The notes: generated by a model not told the origin, from the sequence alone. A DNA stretch of 64,000 bases from CADEED01 sp020442965 (GCA_041395525.1 JAWLAH010000008.1:41007-105006); one strand, 5' to 3'. Positions 8,026-18,400 are shown, counted from the stretch's first letter. A program made the numbers and translations.

Positions 8026-8985
8026 TCACTGGCCCAATCGTTGGCCGTCGATCGGCACGGCGTTGACGAAATCCCGCGCCGCCATTTTGCGCTTGCCAGC
8101 ACGCTGCAACGAGTCGATCGCCAGTACGCCGGTGCCACACGCAACCAGCAGCGCATCGTGCCGGAGCGTCAATAACTGGCCCGGTGCCGGTACCGCAGCG
8201 CGGTCGAGCTCTGCGATAGCGGCGTCAGTGAGCACGTGCGCACGATGCACGCGCAAAGGCTCACCACGCAAGGAAGTTCGTGCGATGGGCTGCGGATTGA
8301 AGGCACGAATTTGTCGATCGATAGCGACCGCGCTGGCCAGCCAGTCGATCTCCGCCTCCGCTTTCTCGATTTTGCGCGCATAGGTCACGCCATCCGCCGC
8401 CTGCGCGCGCGGCAGGAGCGTCCCGTCCACTATGCCAGCGATCGTCTCGAGCAACGCCGCCGCACCGATCTCGGCTAACTGCTCGTGTAGATCGCCGGCC
8501 GTCACATGCGCGTCGATCTTGCAACTTCTTTGAGCGTAAACCGGTCCCGTATCGAGCCCGGCATCCAACTGCATGATCGACACGCCGGTCGCTTGATCAC
8601 CGGCCAGGAGCGCACGTTGTATGGGTGCAGCACCGCGCCAGCGCGGCAGGAGCGAGGCGTGAATATTGACGCAGCCGAGGCCCGGCAGAGCGAGGACGGG
8701 CGGCGGCAACAGCAACCCGTAAGCCACAACGACCAACAGATCCGGCCGCCAGGCCACGAGTTCGGCGCGGCTGTCGGCCGATTTCAAGCTGATCGGCTGC
8801 GCTACCGGCAGACCATGCTCCAAGGCCAACGACTTGATCGCCGACGCACGCAGTTCGCGGCCACGGCCGGCCGGCCGGTCGGGCTGCGTCAGCACTCCGA
8901 CGACGGCATGGTCCGATGCCAACAACGCCCGCAACGCAGGAGCTGCGAACGTCGGCGTTCCGGCAAAGGCGATACGAATACTCAG
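8026..8985 (-). CDS. fmt: Methionyl-tRNA formyltransferase, apparent CTG start
   Basis: Fmt formylates initiator Met-tRNA. The product, about 319 residues, shows RIAFAGTPTFAAPAL at the N-terminus, the formyltransferase core NIHASLLPRWRGAAPIQ (catalytic Asn and His) and DAGLDTGPV (catalytic Asp), and a C-terminal OB-like domain ending RDFVNAVPIDGQRLGQ. No ATG, GTG or TTG lies in frame between the end of def and the first conserved residues. The best candidate is CTG at 8985-8983, forming CTGA with the def stop exactly where ATGA overlaps usually occur, and giving (M)SIRIAFAGTP as in homologs. An ATT at 8979 is the alternative. The whole catalytic domain is intact, so I do not call it a pseudogene. 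Confidence 0.92.
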   Translation of the reverse strand: MSIRIAFAGTPTFAAPALRALLASDHAVVGVLTQPDRPAGRGRELRASAIKSLALEHGLPVAQPISLKSADSRAELVAWRPDLLVVVAYGLLLPPPVLALPGLGCVNIHASLLPRWRGAAPIQRALLAGDQATGVSIMQLDAGLDTGPVYAQRSCKIDAHVTAGDLHEQLAEIGAAALLETIAGIVDGTLLPRAQAADGVTYARKIEKAEAEIDWLASAVAIDRQIRAFNPQPIARTSLRGEPLRVHRAHVLTDAAIAELDRAAVPAPGQLLTLRHDALLVACGTGVLAIDSLQRAGKRKMAARDFVNAVPIDGQRLGQ

Positions 8986-9530
8986 AGCGCTGGCGCGTCC
9001 GACGTCGCGCGTTCGGCGGCTGGCCGGTTCGCACGGTCCTTGCGATCGCGTTCGAGCTTTTTGCGAATGCGCTGCCGTTTCACGTCCGACAGGTAGTCGA
9101 CAAACAACTTGCCATCGAGGTGGTCCATCTCGTGCTGCAGGCACACTGCCAGCAAGCCTTCGAGCTGCATCTCGAACGCGGTGCCGGTCCGGTCCTGCGC
9201 CCGCACGCTGATTTGCGCTGCGCGCTCGACGTCGTCGAATATCCCGGGCACGGACAGGCATCCTTCCTCGAAGATCGCAACGCCTGCGCGACTCAGGATC
9301 GCGGGGTTGCAAAACACCAGCGGCTGGTCACGCGTTTCCGACACGTCGATCACGATCAATTGCTGATGAAAATCGATCTGCGAAGCGGCCAGCCCGATAC
9401 CCGGCGCGGCGTACATGGTTTCGAACATGTCATCGATCAGACTCGACAGGCGAGCGTCGAATTCGCGTACGGGCACCGCCCTCGTCCTGAGACGTGGGTC
9501 TGGGTATTCAAGAATTTGCAGTCGCGCCAT
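8982..9530 (-). CDS. def: Peptide deformylase
   Basis: Def removes the formyl group from nascent proteins. All three metal-site motifs are present in the 182-residue product: GIGLAASQ, EEGCLSVPG (Cys ligand) and QHEMDHLDG (two His ligands and catalytic Glu). The C-terminal extension after VDYLSDVKRQRIRKKLERD is rich in charged residues. It is the first gene of the minus-strand operon leading to fmt, with its TGA overlapping the proposed fmt CTG. The ATG at 9530 has only a weak Shine-Dalgarno (GTGGAA). It is divergent from the LysM gene across about 200 bp. Confidence 0.96.
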   Translation of the reverse strand: MARLQILEYPDPRLRTRAVPVREFDARLSSLIDDMFETMYAAPGIGLAASQIDFHQQLIVIDVSETRDQPLVFCNPAILSRAGVAIFEEGCLSVPGIFDDVERAAQISVRAQDRTGTAFEMQLEGLLAVCLQHEMDHLDGKLFVDYLSDVKRQRIRKKLERDRKDRANRPAAERATSDAPAL

Positions 9531-9734
9531 GATGTTCCACGAGATTGCTGCTAATGTTTAGACATCCGAACGGCCCGCAAGGTCCCGACTCGGGGAACCC
9601 CCTTTGGTCGCGGGGGAATCCGAGAAAAACCTCGTGAACCAGTACACAAACTGGACATTAGGTCGTATGCCCTTGTGCTGGATCGGATTATAACAGGGGG
9701 GTTGCAAGCCCCACCCAGGCCGGAGGAGCGGTGG
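9531..9734. promoter_or_regulatory. Divergent intergenic region between def and the LysM gene
   Basis: This stretch must hold promoters for both directions. A nested hairpin lies at 9589-9624 (CTCGG paired with CCGAG, and inside it CCCCC paired with GGGGG), without a T-tract on either strand. TATAAC at about 9690-9695 is a fair -10 for the plus-strand LysM gene, but no good -35 is spaced from it. No coding sequence was seen. Confidence 0.4.
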
Positions 9735-10967
9735 ATGTCATTGAACTATGAATTTCGCAGTCTGCGCGTTGCGCAGACGGCAGGTGTGATTGTGGCAGCG
9801 GCTGCACTGGCGGGTTGCAGCCTGTTTGGCGGGCGTTCGTCAACGGACGTGTCGGCGGCTGTACCGGTTGCTGCGCAAACGGACACGGCGCCAACCACGG
9901 CCGAGCCGGACCTGACCGCGACCGAAGCGGCCATCGCCGGACTCAACGATTCGGCGCAGCCGATGCCAGCCAGTGAATCGCCGATCCGGCCTGGCGCGCC
10001 GATGAGCTACACCGTTAAGCGTGGCGATACGCTGTGGGATATCTCGTCGCTGTTTCTGCGTGATCCGTGGCTGTGGCCCGAGATCTGGCAGATCAATCCG
10101 CAGGTCGAAAACCCCCATCTGATTTATCCTGGCGATGTGCTGTCGCTAGCCTACGGCACCGACGGTCGGCCGGTCATCAGCCTGTCGCAGGCTGGGGCGG
10201 CACGTATGTCGCCACGGTTGCGCAGCTCCGATCTCGACGGGCCGATCGCGACGATTCCGTACAGCGCAATCGCGGCTTTCCTGGCACGTCCGTCGGTGGT
10301 TTCTGCCGAAGATCTCAAGACTGCGCCGCATGTACTCGCTTTCCGCGACGGTCACATGGTCGGCGGCTCAGATCATGAGATCTACGTACGCGATCTCGCC
10401 GGCCCGGCTCGCGCCCGCTACAACGTGGTGCACGTTGGCGATCCGCTGCGTGATCCTGAGACGGGCGACGTCGTTGGCTACATGGGAACCTACGCGGCGA
10501 CCGCCGTGATCACCAAGGCGGGCAATCCCGCCAAGGCGATGCTCACCGACACTGCCCGCGAGACGCTTCAGGGCGACCGTCTCATTGCCAACGACCTGAC
10601 CCCGCCCATGAATTTCGCGCCGCGCTCGCCCAGCCGACCGGTCAAAGGGCAGATCATTTCAGTGGTCGACGGAGTCGAACTGATCGGCCAATACCAGATA
10701 GTGGTGATCAATCGCGGCGCACGGGATGGCATCGAAACGGGCAACGTGCTGGCGGTCGATCAAGCCGGCGAAGTCGTGCGCGACAACTTTGGGAAGCGCA
10801 GCTTTTTCGGCATCAAGACAGGCTCGGCGTTTGCGCCGAAGGTGAAATTGCCCAACGAACGATCGGGGACGATGCTCGTGTTTCGAGTTTACGATCGCAT
10901 GAGCTTCGGACTGATCGTTTCGGCCGAGAATGCCATTCGAGTGGCGGATCACATCCGCAACCCCTAG
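9735..10967 (+). CDS. LysM-domain lipoprotein
   Basis: The 410-residue product carries a lipoprotein signal with lipobox LAGC near residue 28, followed by a Thr/Ala-rich linker and one LysM domain (about 90-140: SYTVKRGDTLWDISSLFL, then YPGDVLSL). The rest is a large uncharacterised region of the kind seen in LysM proteins encoded beside dprA. LysM binds peptidoglycan, so the protein is expected on the periplasmic side of a membrane. ATG 9735 is chosen because CGGAGGAGC lies just upstream and it begins the signal peptide; an earlier ATG at 9675 gives an implausible leader. It is followed 89 bp later by dprA on the same strand. Confidence 0.88.
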   Translation: MSLNYEFRSLRVAQTAGVIVAAAALAGCSLFGGRSSTDVSAAVPVAAQTDTAPTTAEPDLTATEAAIAGLNDSAQPMPASESPIRPGAPMSYTVKRGDTLWDISSLFLRDPWLWPEIWQINPQVENPHLIYPGDVLSLAYGTDGRPVISLSQAGAARMSPRLRSSDLDGPIATIPYSAIAAFLARPSVVSAEDLKTAPHVLAFRDGHMVGGSDHEIYVRDLAGPARARYNVVHVGDPLRDPETGDVVGYMGTYAATAVITKAGNPAKAMLTDTARETLQGDRLIANDLTPPMNFAPRSPSRPVKGQIISVVDGVELIGQYQIVVINRGARDGIETGNVLAVDQAGEVVRDNFGKRSFFGIKTGSAFAPKVKLPNERSGTMLVFRVYDRMSFGLIVSAENAIRVADHIRNP

Positions 10968-11056
10968 GGACCCTGCCGTATCCCCGGGGCCTTTTTCCCC
11001 CGCTACACTAGAAAGAGCGGGCCGCAACGCCGGCTTTTTCGTTCTATGCTGCCGGC

Positions 11057-12187
11057 ATGTCCGCAGACCTTGCGCTCTGGGCGCGCGTGGCTCGCACGCC
11101 AGGGCTCCACGCCGATGCCATTCGGGCCCTGCTCGATCAGGAGCCGGACCTGCGCTCGCTGGAGCGAGGCAAGCGCGCGGCACTGACCGCAGTCGGCTGG
11201 CCGGGATCGCTGGTGGATGCTTATCTAGCGATAGATAATGACACGATCGCCGAAGATACCCGCTTTTTATCGCGCAATAACTGCCTGTTGATTCCCTGTT
11301 GCGATCCTGCCTATCCCCCCCAGCTGCTCGAACTGCGCCGCGCACCCGCTGTGCTCTTTGTTCGCGGCGATGCCGCTGTGCTGCGACACCCACAGCTCGC
11401 CATGGTGGGGAGCCGCAATCCCACGGCCGGTGGACGCTCTACCGCCCGGGAGTTCGCCCAGTACTTCGCCCGAGCCGGCTTGGCGATCACCAGCGGTCTG
11501 GCGCTCGGCATAGACGCCGCCTGCCACGAGGGCGCCCTGGCGGCGGACGGCCTGACGGTCGCCGTGTGCGCGCATGGCCTCGATCAGCTCTATCCGCGTG
11601 AGAACGCCGGCCTGGGTGAGAAAATCGTCCTGCAGGGCGGAGCGCTGGTGTCTGAGTTCGCCCCAGGCGTTCCGCCGCTCAAAGCCCATTTTCCCCAGCG
11701 CAATCGCATCATTGCGGGCCTGGCCCTCGGTACGCTCGTCGTCGAAGCTGCGCGCGAGTCGGGCTCACTCATCACCGCGCGACATGCTGGGGAGGCCGGT
11801 CGGGACGTGTTTGCTATCCCGGGCTCCATCCACAACCCGCTCGCCCGTGGCTGCCACCGCCTCATTCGCCAAGGCGCCAAACTCGTTGAGACGGCGGCCG
11901 ATGTACTGTCGGAATTGCCTTTTTCACTGCAAAAACAATTGGCTACCGGAGATACCCCGACGGCGAAGGGCGCAGCAGCGACCCCCCCCTCGTTGGACAA
12001 CGACTACAAAATCCTGTTAGATGCGCTCGCCTTTGAGCCTGTGACGGTCGATACGCTGGTCGAGCGCACGGAATTCCCGAGTGAATCTGTTGCCTCAATG
12101 CTGCTGATCCTCGAACTCGAGGGTCAGGTACAACCGCACCCAGGTGGTCGTTACAGCCGCAGCCAGCCCCGCAGTGAACGAAAGTAA
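11057..12187 (+). CDS. dprA: DNA processing protein DprA (Smf)
   Basis: DprA protects incoming single-stranded DNA and loads RecA during transformation. The 376-residue product has an N-terminal helical part, the Rossmann-like domain with AMVGSRNPTAGGRSTAREFA, SGLALGIDAACHEGAL, FPQRNRIIAGLA and ESGSLITARHAGEAGRDVFA, and a C-terminal winged-helix-like tail (about 320-365). Length and motifs match the family. The stop overlaps the smg start by one base (TAATG). The presence of dprA fits potential natural competence, but it is nearly universal and proves nothing alone. Confidence 0.95.
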   Translation: MSADLALWARVARTPGLHADAIRALLDQEPDLRSLERGKRAALTAVGWPGSLVDAYLAIDNDTIAEDTRFLSRNNCLLIPCCDPAYPPQLLELRRAPAVLFVRGDAAVLRHPQLAMVGSRNPTAGGRSTAREFAQYFARAGLAITSGLALGIDAACHEGALAADGLTVAVCAHGLDQLYPRENAGLGEKIVLQGGALVSEFAPGVPPLKAHFPQRNRIIAGLALGTLVVEAARESGSLITARHAGEAGRDVFAIPGSIHNPLARGCHRLIRQGAKLVETAADVLSELPFSLQKQLATGDTPTAKGAAATPPSLDNDYKILLDALAFEPVTVDTLVERTEFPSESVASMLLILELEGQVQPHPGGRYSRSQPRSERK

Positions 12188-12687
12188 TGAACGGAAGCGT
12201 CGTAGACATCCTTATTTATGTGTTCGATCAGTACATGCTGACCGATCACGAAGTAGTGCCCGAGCGTGACGCGCTCGCCGACGACCTCGAGCGCGCCGGC
12301 TTCGGTCGCGCCGACGTCGAGCGCGCGCTCGACTGGCTGGCGGATCTTGCTGGCGAGCGGCACCGCGAGGCCGTAGCCGAGATTGCGTCGGACGACGACG
12401 GTGCGGTTGATGCGCCAGCCATCCGTATCTATGTTCCGCATGAACTCGAGCGCATCAGCACAGAGTCCCGTGGTTACCTGCTCGGGCTCGAAGAACAGGG
12501 CATCCTGTCGCCGTCGCAGCGCGAGATCGTCATCGACAGGCTGATGGCGCTCGATGCCGACGACGTCGATATCGAACGGCTCAAGTGGCTGGTATTGATG
12601 GTCCTCTCGAGTCAGCCGGGGCAGGAACACGCCTACGCGTTGATGGAAAACCTGGTGTTCGACGATCAAGCACCAACATCGCACTGA
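12187..12687 (+). CDS. smg: Smg family protein (DUF494)
   Basis: The 166-residue acidic protein starts MNGSVVDILIYVFDQYM and shows the Smg pattern: VERALDWLADL, IRIYVPHELERISTESRGYL and DVDIERLKWLVLMVLSSQPGQE. Its biochemical function is not established; it is regularly found between dprA and topA, as here. It overlaps dprA by one base and ends 53 bp before topA, so the three are probably cotranscribed. Confidence 0.93.
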   Translation: MNGSVVDILIYVFDQYMLTDHEVVPERDALADDLERAGFGRADVERALDWLADLAGERHREAVAEIASDDDGAVDAPAIRIYVPHELERISTESRGYLLGLEEQGILSPSQREIVIDRLMALDADDVDIERLKWLVLMVLSSQPGQEHAYALMENLVFDDQAPTSH

Positions 12688-12740
12688 TGCCGGCCGCGGG
12701 CCTGAGCGTAGGAAATAGCAACGAATGACCGACGAGCATT

Positions 12741-15278
12741 GTGGCTGACAACTTAGTAGTCGTGGAATCGCCCGCCAAGGCGAAAACCATCAAGAAATAT
12801 CTGGGCAAGGACTTCGAGGTGTTAGCCTCATACGGTCACGTTCGCGATCTGATCGCCAAGGAAGGTGCCGTCGATCCCGACGCGCGCTTCGCGATGAAGT
12901 ATCGTCTGATCGAACGCAACGAGAAGCACGTCGATGCCATCGCGCGTGCGCTCAAGAAGAGCAAAGCGCTGTACCTCGCAACCGACCCTGATCGCGAGGG
13001 TGAGGCGATCTCCTGGCATCTGCACGAGATCCTGAAAGAGCGCGGCGCACTGGATGGCAAGAGCGTTCGGCGCGTGGTGTTCTACGAGATCACCAAGGGT
13101 GAGGTGCAGCGCGCGATCGCCGAGCCGCGCGAGCTCTCGCACGACCTCGTCAATGCGCAGCAGGCTCGTCGCGCGCTCGATCACCTGGTTGGCTTCAATC
13201 TGTCGCCGCTGCTGTGGAAGAAAGTCCGCCGCGGTCTGTCCGCCGGGCGTGTGCAAAGTCCGGCGCTGCGGATGATCTGCGAGCGCGAAGAGGAAGTACT
13301 GAGCTTCGTGCCGCGCGAGTACTGGACGCTCGATGCGGAGGGTGAGCACAGCGAACAGACGTTTCCGCTCAAGCTAACCGAATATGCCGGCGACAAGGTG
13401 GAGCAATTCAGCTTCACTAACGAGTCGAGTGCACGCCAGGTCGAGACGGCGATCCGTGCCGCGGCCGATGGCAAGCTCACCGTCATATCGATCGACAAGA
13501 AGCAACGCAGGCGCAATCCGTCGCCGCCCTTCACGACTTCGACGCTGCAGCAGGAAGCCGCGCGCAAGCTCGGATTCTCGGCGCAACGTACGATGCGGCT
13601 CGCACAGCAGTTGTATGAAGGTGTGGACTTCGGCGAAGGCAGCATCGGTCTGATCACGTACATGCGAACCGATTCGGTGAACCTCGCCGCGGACGCCGTG
13701 CGCGAGATGCGTGAGGTGATCGCACAGCAGTTTGGCAAAGAGAGCGTTGCGGACGAACCGCGTGTCTACAAGACCAAGTCGCGCAATGCCCAGGAAGCGC
13801 ACGAAGCCATCCGGCCGACGTCGGCTGCGATCATCCCGTCGCGCGTCGAAGGCAGGATCGACAACGACCAGTTTCGGCTCTACGCGCTCGTCTGGAAGCG
13901 CGCTCTGGCATCACAGATGGCGCAGGCGCTGTTCGATACCGTGGCCGTCGACCTGGTCCCCCAGTCGCAAGTCACAGATCCGCATGTCATATCGCAAGCG
14001 GCGCGCTCGCCTGATAAACCAATCGGCACGATCAAAGATCGCCACGTGCTGCGCGCTAACGGCTCGACGCTGGTCAAACCCGGCTTCATGGCAGTCTACC
14101 AAGAAGACTTCGACGATACGAAAGTGCAAGACGATTCCGATCGCATCCTGCCGGCGATGAACGACGGTGACCGGGTTCGGTTGGTCGACATCAAGGGCGC
14201 ACAGCACTTCACCGAGCCGCCGCCGCGCTTTTCCGAAGCATCGCTCGTCAAAGCGCTCGAGGAGCACGGCATAGGGCGCCCCTCCACTTACGCGACGATC
14301 ATCTCGACGCTGAAAGATCGGGAATACGTCGACATGGATGCGCGCCGCTTCATCCCGACGGACATTGGCAAGATCGTCAACGGTTTTCTGTCCAAGCATT
14401 TCCACAAATATGTGGAGTACGGCTTCACCGCCGCACTCGAAGACGAACTGGACGCGGTCTCACGCGGAGAAGAGAACTGGACTCAGCCACTGCAGCGCTT
14501 CTGGAAGCCCTTCATCGACCTCGTCGAACATACCGAGAAGAACGTTTCGCGCGACGAAGTGGCCATGGCGCGCGAGCTCGGCACGGACCCTGCGAGCGGC
14601 AAGCCCGTCAGCGTACGCATGGGTCGGTTTGGGCCGTTCGTGCAGATCGGCACGCGCGACGACGAGGACAAGCCAAAGTTCGCAGGTCTGCGCCCCGGCC
14701 AAAAGATGGACAAGATCACCTATACCGAGGCGATGGAGCTCTTCAAGCTGCCGCGCGCTCTAGGTGAAACACCGGAAGGTGAGTCCGTACAGGCGAGCGT
14801 CGGGCGATTCGGGCCGTACATCAAGTATGGCGCCAAATACGTCTCCTTGAAGGACGACGACCCGTACACGGTCGAGCTGCCACGCGCACTCGAGGTGATT
14901 CGGGCGAAGAAGGAGGCGGACGCCAATCGCCTCATCCAGGACTTCGGCGTCGATGAGATTCAGGTGTTGCATGGGCGCTATGGTCCCTATATCACCGACA
15001 AAACGCGCAATGCCAAGATTCCGAAAGATCGGGATCCCAAAACGCTGACGCTCGACGAATGTCGTGAGTTGCTCGCTGCTGCGCCGCCGCGCGGGTCGCG
15101 ATTCAAGGGCAAGAAAAAGGCATCGGGCAAGATCGCAGCGGAGACTGCTGTCACACCCACGACCGCCGCGAAACCGGCGCGGGCCAAAGCGCCAGCGAAG
15201 ACCGCGAAGAAGAAAGCACCCGCAAAGAAAAAGAAAAAAGCCGCGCCGCGCAAGAAACAGAGCACCACTCCTTCCTAA
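12741..15278 (+). CDS. topA: DNA topoisomerase I, type IA, with Lys-rich tail
   Basis: TopA relaxes negative supercoils. The 845-residue product has a TOPRIM domain (LVVVESPAKAKTIKKYLG and DPDREGEAISWHL), and the active-site Tyr is in GLITYMRTDSVNL. Instead of the Cys4 zinc fingers of the E. coli enzyme, the C-terminal part carries Cys-free repeats with the pattern GRFGPFVQIG, GRFGPYIKYG and GRYGPYITD. A Lys/Ala-rich, histone-like tail of about 60 residues follows, with runs such as AKTAKKKAPAKKKKKAAP. The start is GTG at 12741, giving the conserved MADNLVVVESPAKAK. Confidence 0.95.
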   Translation: MADNLVVVESPAKAKTIKKYLGKDFEVLASYGHVRDLIAKEGAVDPDARFAMKYRLIERNEKHVDAIARALKKSKALYLATDPDREGEAISWHLHEILKERGALDGKSVRRVVFYEITKGEVQRAIAEPRELSHDLVNAQQARRALDHLVGFNLSPLLWKKVRRGLSAGRVQSPALRMICEREEEVLSFVPREYWTLDAEGEHSEQTFPLKLTEYAGDKVEQFSFTNESSARQVETAIRAAADGKLTVISIDKKQRRRNPSPPFTTSTLQQEAARKLGFSAQRTMRLAQQLYEGVDFGEGSIGLITYMRTDSVNLAADAVREMREVIAQQFGKESVADEPRVYKTKSRNAQEAHEAIRPTSAAIIPSRVEGRIDNDQFRLYALVWKRALASQMAQALFDTVAVDLVPQSQVTDPHVISQAARSPDKPIGTIKDRHVLRANGSTLVKPGFMAVYQEDFDDTKVQDDSDRILPAMNDGDRVRLVDIKGAQHFTEPPPRFSEASLVKALEEHGIGRPSTYATIISTLKDREYVDMDARRFIPTDIGKIVNGFLSKHFHKYVEYGFTAALEDELDAVSRGEENWTQPLQRFWKPFIDLVEHTEKNVSRDEVAMARELGTDPASGKPVSVRMGRFGPFVQIGTRDDEDKPKFAGLRPGQKMDKITYTEAMELFKLPRALGETPEGESVQASVGRFGPYIKYGAKYVSLKDDDPYTVELPRALEVIRAKKEADANRLIQDFGVDEIQVLHGRYGPYITDKTRNAKIPKDRDPKTLTLDECRELLAAAPPRGSRFKGKKKASGKIAAETAVTPTTAAKPARAKAPAKTAKKKAPAKKKKKAAPRKKQSTTPS

Positions 15279-15292
15279 CCGCACGTTATGTC

Positions 15293-15327
15293 CAATCGTG
15301 CGCCAACAGGGTAGCGGCGCACGATTG
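15293..15327 (+). terminator. Inverted repeat after topA, possible terminator
   Basis: Perfect 12-bp arms CAATCGTGCGCC and GGCGCACGATTG flank an 11-base loop, 15 bp after the topA stop. Only a short AATAATT follows instead of a T-run, so termination would be weak or the structure may stabilise the mRNA 3' end. Confidence 0.5.
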
Positions 15328-15490
15328 AATAATTCGGCCTCTCGGAGTAGCGTCGACGCGGGTCCTGGGGATACGGCGCGAGCACTCTTCACTCGCGTTG
15401 CGTGCGCGGTCAACAAACAGAACCACCGCGGCGCGGGCGTCCGACGTCCTGTATCGCCATGGAATAACGGGTTCGTTAGGGGATAGACAA

Positions 15491-18400
15491 ATGACTACAC
15501 GGAGCGAAAAACGACGCGCGCCGCTCGGCTGGGTACTTGCGAGTGCCTTGCTCACGGCCAGCACTCTCGCTGCGGCAGGCGCCGACAGGCTAACCATGCC
15601 GAACAGCGGGCGATTCAGCCAATTGGCACTACCATCGGCCATCATCGATACCAATCCGGCCGCTAACACCTTGCATCCTTCGCTCCGCAACGCGGTGGGC
15701 AGGCAGACGGTGCTGGTGCGACTAACGACTGCACCCGTGGCCGTGGGCGGCGGCTCACGCAGTCAGATCGAGGCCGAACAAGCGGCCTTCATCAATCGCG
15801 CGATGGGGCTCGCGCCCAGCGCCTCTGTCCTGGCGTCGGTGCAGCTGGCCTTGAACGCGGTTGTTCTCGAAGTAGATGGCGCAGATCTTGAAGCGCTCGC
15901 GAACGACGCCATGGTGACGCGCGTCGTCGCGGTCGGTGACTACCGACTCGATCTTTCAGAAACCGTACCCTACATCGGCGCGGCAGCCGCCCAGGCGGCC
16001 GGTGCGCGCGGCGATGGTGTGCGCGTCGCTGTGATCGACAGCGGCATCGACTACACCCATCGCGACCTTGGCGGTCCCGGCACGCAGGCGGCTTACGAGG
16101 CAGCTTGGGCGCCGATTCCCACGGATCCGAGCGCCGATCCGATTCCGACCGTGGCACCGGGCACGGGTTATCTCGTGATCGACGATCCGGGCACCACGGC
16201 GGACGACGGCCTGTTCCCCAGCGCAAAGGTCGTGGGCGGCTACGACTTCGTTGGCGAAACCTGGCCTAACACCCCCGCCCTGGCGCCGGATCCGGATCCG
16301 ATCGCCTCGCCGGATGCAACGACTTTCGGCGGTCACGGCACGCACGTCGCCGACATCATCGGCGGTCGACTTGGTGTCGCACCAGGCGTCAAACTGTATG
16401 CGATCAAGGCTTGTTCGTCGCCGACATCCTCATGCAGCGGCGTAGCACTCATCCAGGCGATGGAGTTCGCGCTCGATCCGAACGGTGACGGCAATCTGAG
16501 CGACCACGTCGACATCATCAACATGTCGCTGGGCGCGTCGTACGGCCAGGCATTCGACGACGATTTGTCCGCAGCGGTCGACAATGCCACCGCGGCGGGC
16601 GTACTAACAGTCGCTTCGGCTGGCAACAGCGCCGACAAGCAATTCATCACCGGAACCCCTGGCGCCACCGCGACGGCGCTGTCGGTTGCGCAGACGGCGA
16701 TGCCGTCGCAAACCCTGACGATCATGGAAATTCTGGCACCTGTCAGCCGGGACGCGGGCGCTGTGTTCCAGTCGTGGGCCGTACCGCTTGCGAGCACGAT
16801 CGAAGGGCCCGTCTTCTATCCGGGCACGGCGGCCAAGCGCCTCGCGTGCCCCGACGCAACGGGAGCCAATCCGTTCGCGCCCGGCGAACTCGCGGGTAAG
16901 ATCGTGTTGATTGATCGCGGCAGCTGCGCCGGCAGTCTCAAGATGGCTACCATCTCCGAGGCGGGCGCCGCTCTTGGCATCATCGGCCTCGTCGACGGCA
17001 GTGCACCGTTTTCGTTCTCCTACGGCGGTGGCGTCATCACGATTCCGGCCTTCATGATCAATCTGGCCGACGCCAACACGATCCGCGCCGGTGGCGTCGT
17101 GCGTTTCTCGCCGGCGAACGCGCTGTCGCTCGCTGGGACGCTCGCGTCGACATCGTCGCGTGGCCCGTCCATGAACGAGAACCTCGGCAAGCCGGAAATC
17201 GGCGCGCCGGGCGCGTCGATCTCGGCGTCGTCAGGCTCGTTCACCGGCACGTCAGCCTTCGGTGGCACGTCCGGTGCGGCTCCGATGGTGACAGGCTCTG
17301 CGGCAATCCTTCGCGGTGCACGCCCGAGCCTGGCGCCGCTCGACGTCAAACAGCTGTTAGTCAATACAGCCAATCCTGATGTCGCGCAGCCCTCACAAGG
17401 CGGTTCCGTGTTCCCGGATCAGGTGGCGCCCATCTCGCGCATCGGCGGCGGCGAGGTACGAGTCGACCGTGCGCTGTTCTCGCCATCGTTCGTAACCGAC
17501 GTATCGGGCGACCTGGGCGCATCGGCACATGGCACGATCAGCTACGGCTACCTCGACGTCAGCTTGCCAGTGCAGGCCTATGTGCGAACGCTGCGTGTCA
17601 CCAACACGTCGCGTCGCGCCGAGACCTACCGTGTCACGCCGAACTTCCGCTATACGGATGATGCCGATACCGGGGCGGTCTCGATCTACGCGGTACCGTC
17701 GGTGGTCCGTGTCGGGCCGGGCCGTTCGGCAACCGTTCGGTTGCTGACCTTCATCAACGGCCAGAAGCTGCGCAACAATCTGATGAACGCGGGTTCACAG
17801 GGTGCGGCGATCGGACCACTGACCGCTAACGAGTACGACGGCTACATCACCTTCAGGGGCGACGATCACACGCTCAACATGCCGTGGCACATGCTGCCGC
17901 GCAAGGCTGCACGTGTGGTGGCGATCAACGGCGCCAACGGACCGACTGATCCGGCCGCGGGTGCTGCGAAAACTCTGCTGAACGTCGGCGTCGGCACGGC
18001 GCAGTTGCAGACGTTCTCCCTGTTGGGTGTTAGCCCGAATATTCCAGAAGGTGGCCGTGGCGAGCAGATGCCGAACCCGGATCTGCGCGCGGTTGGTGTC
18101 AACTCGGTGCTCGACCCGGGCATCTGCGGAGCGCCAGGCGGCAATTTCATCTGGGAGTTCGCGTTCAACACCTGGGAACGCGTGTCGACACCGGTCGGCC
18201 AATTCCTCGAGGTCGATCTCGACACCAATCAGGATGGCGTATTCGATTACATCATCCTGAACCGCGACCTGTCTGGCCTGACAACCCTCACAGATGGCAA
18301 GCAGGTGTCAGCGGTACTGCGCCTCGCACCGTCCGGTGCGATCGCCGCGACCAGCATCCGCTTCTTCGCGGAGAATGCGACTAACACGGGCAACACGATC

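Noticed and set aside
10968..11000. Possible terminator after the LysM gene (CCCCGGGGCC followed by TTTTT)
   Set aside because: The palindrome has no loop and I could not build a convincing stem; dprA follows closely.
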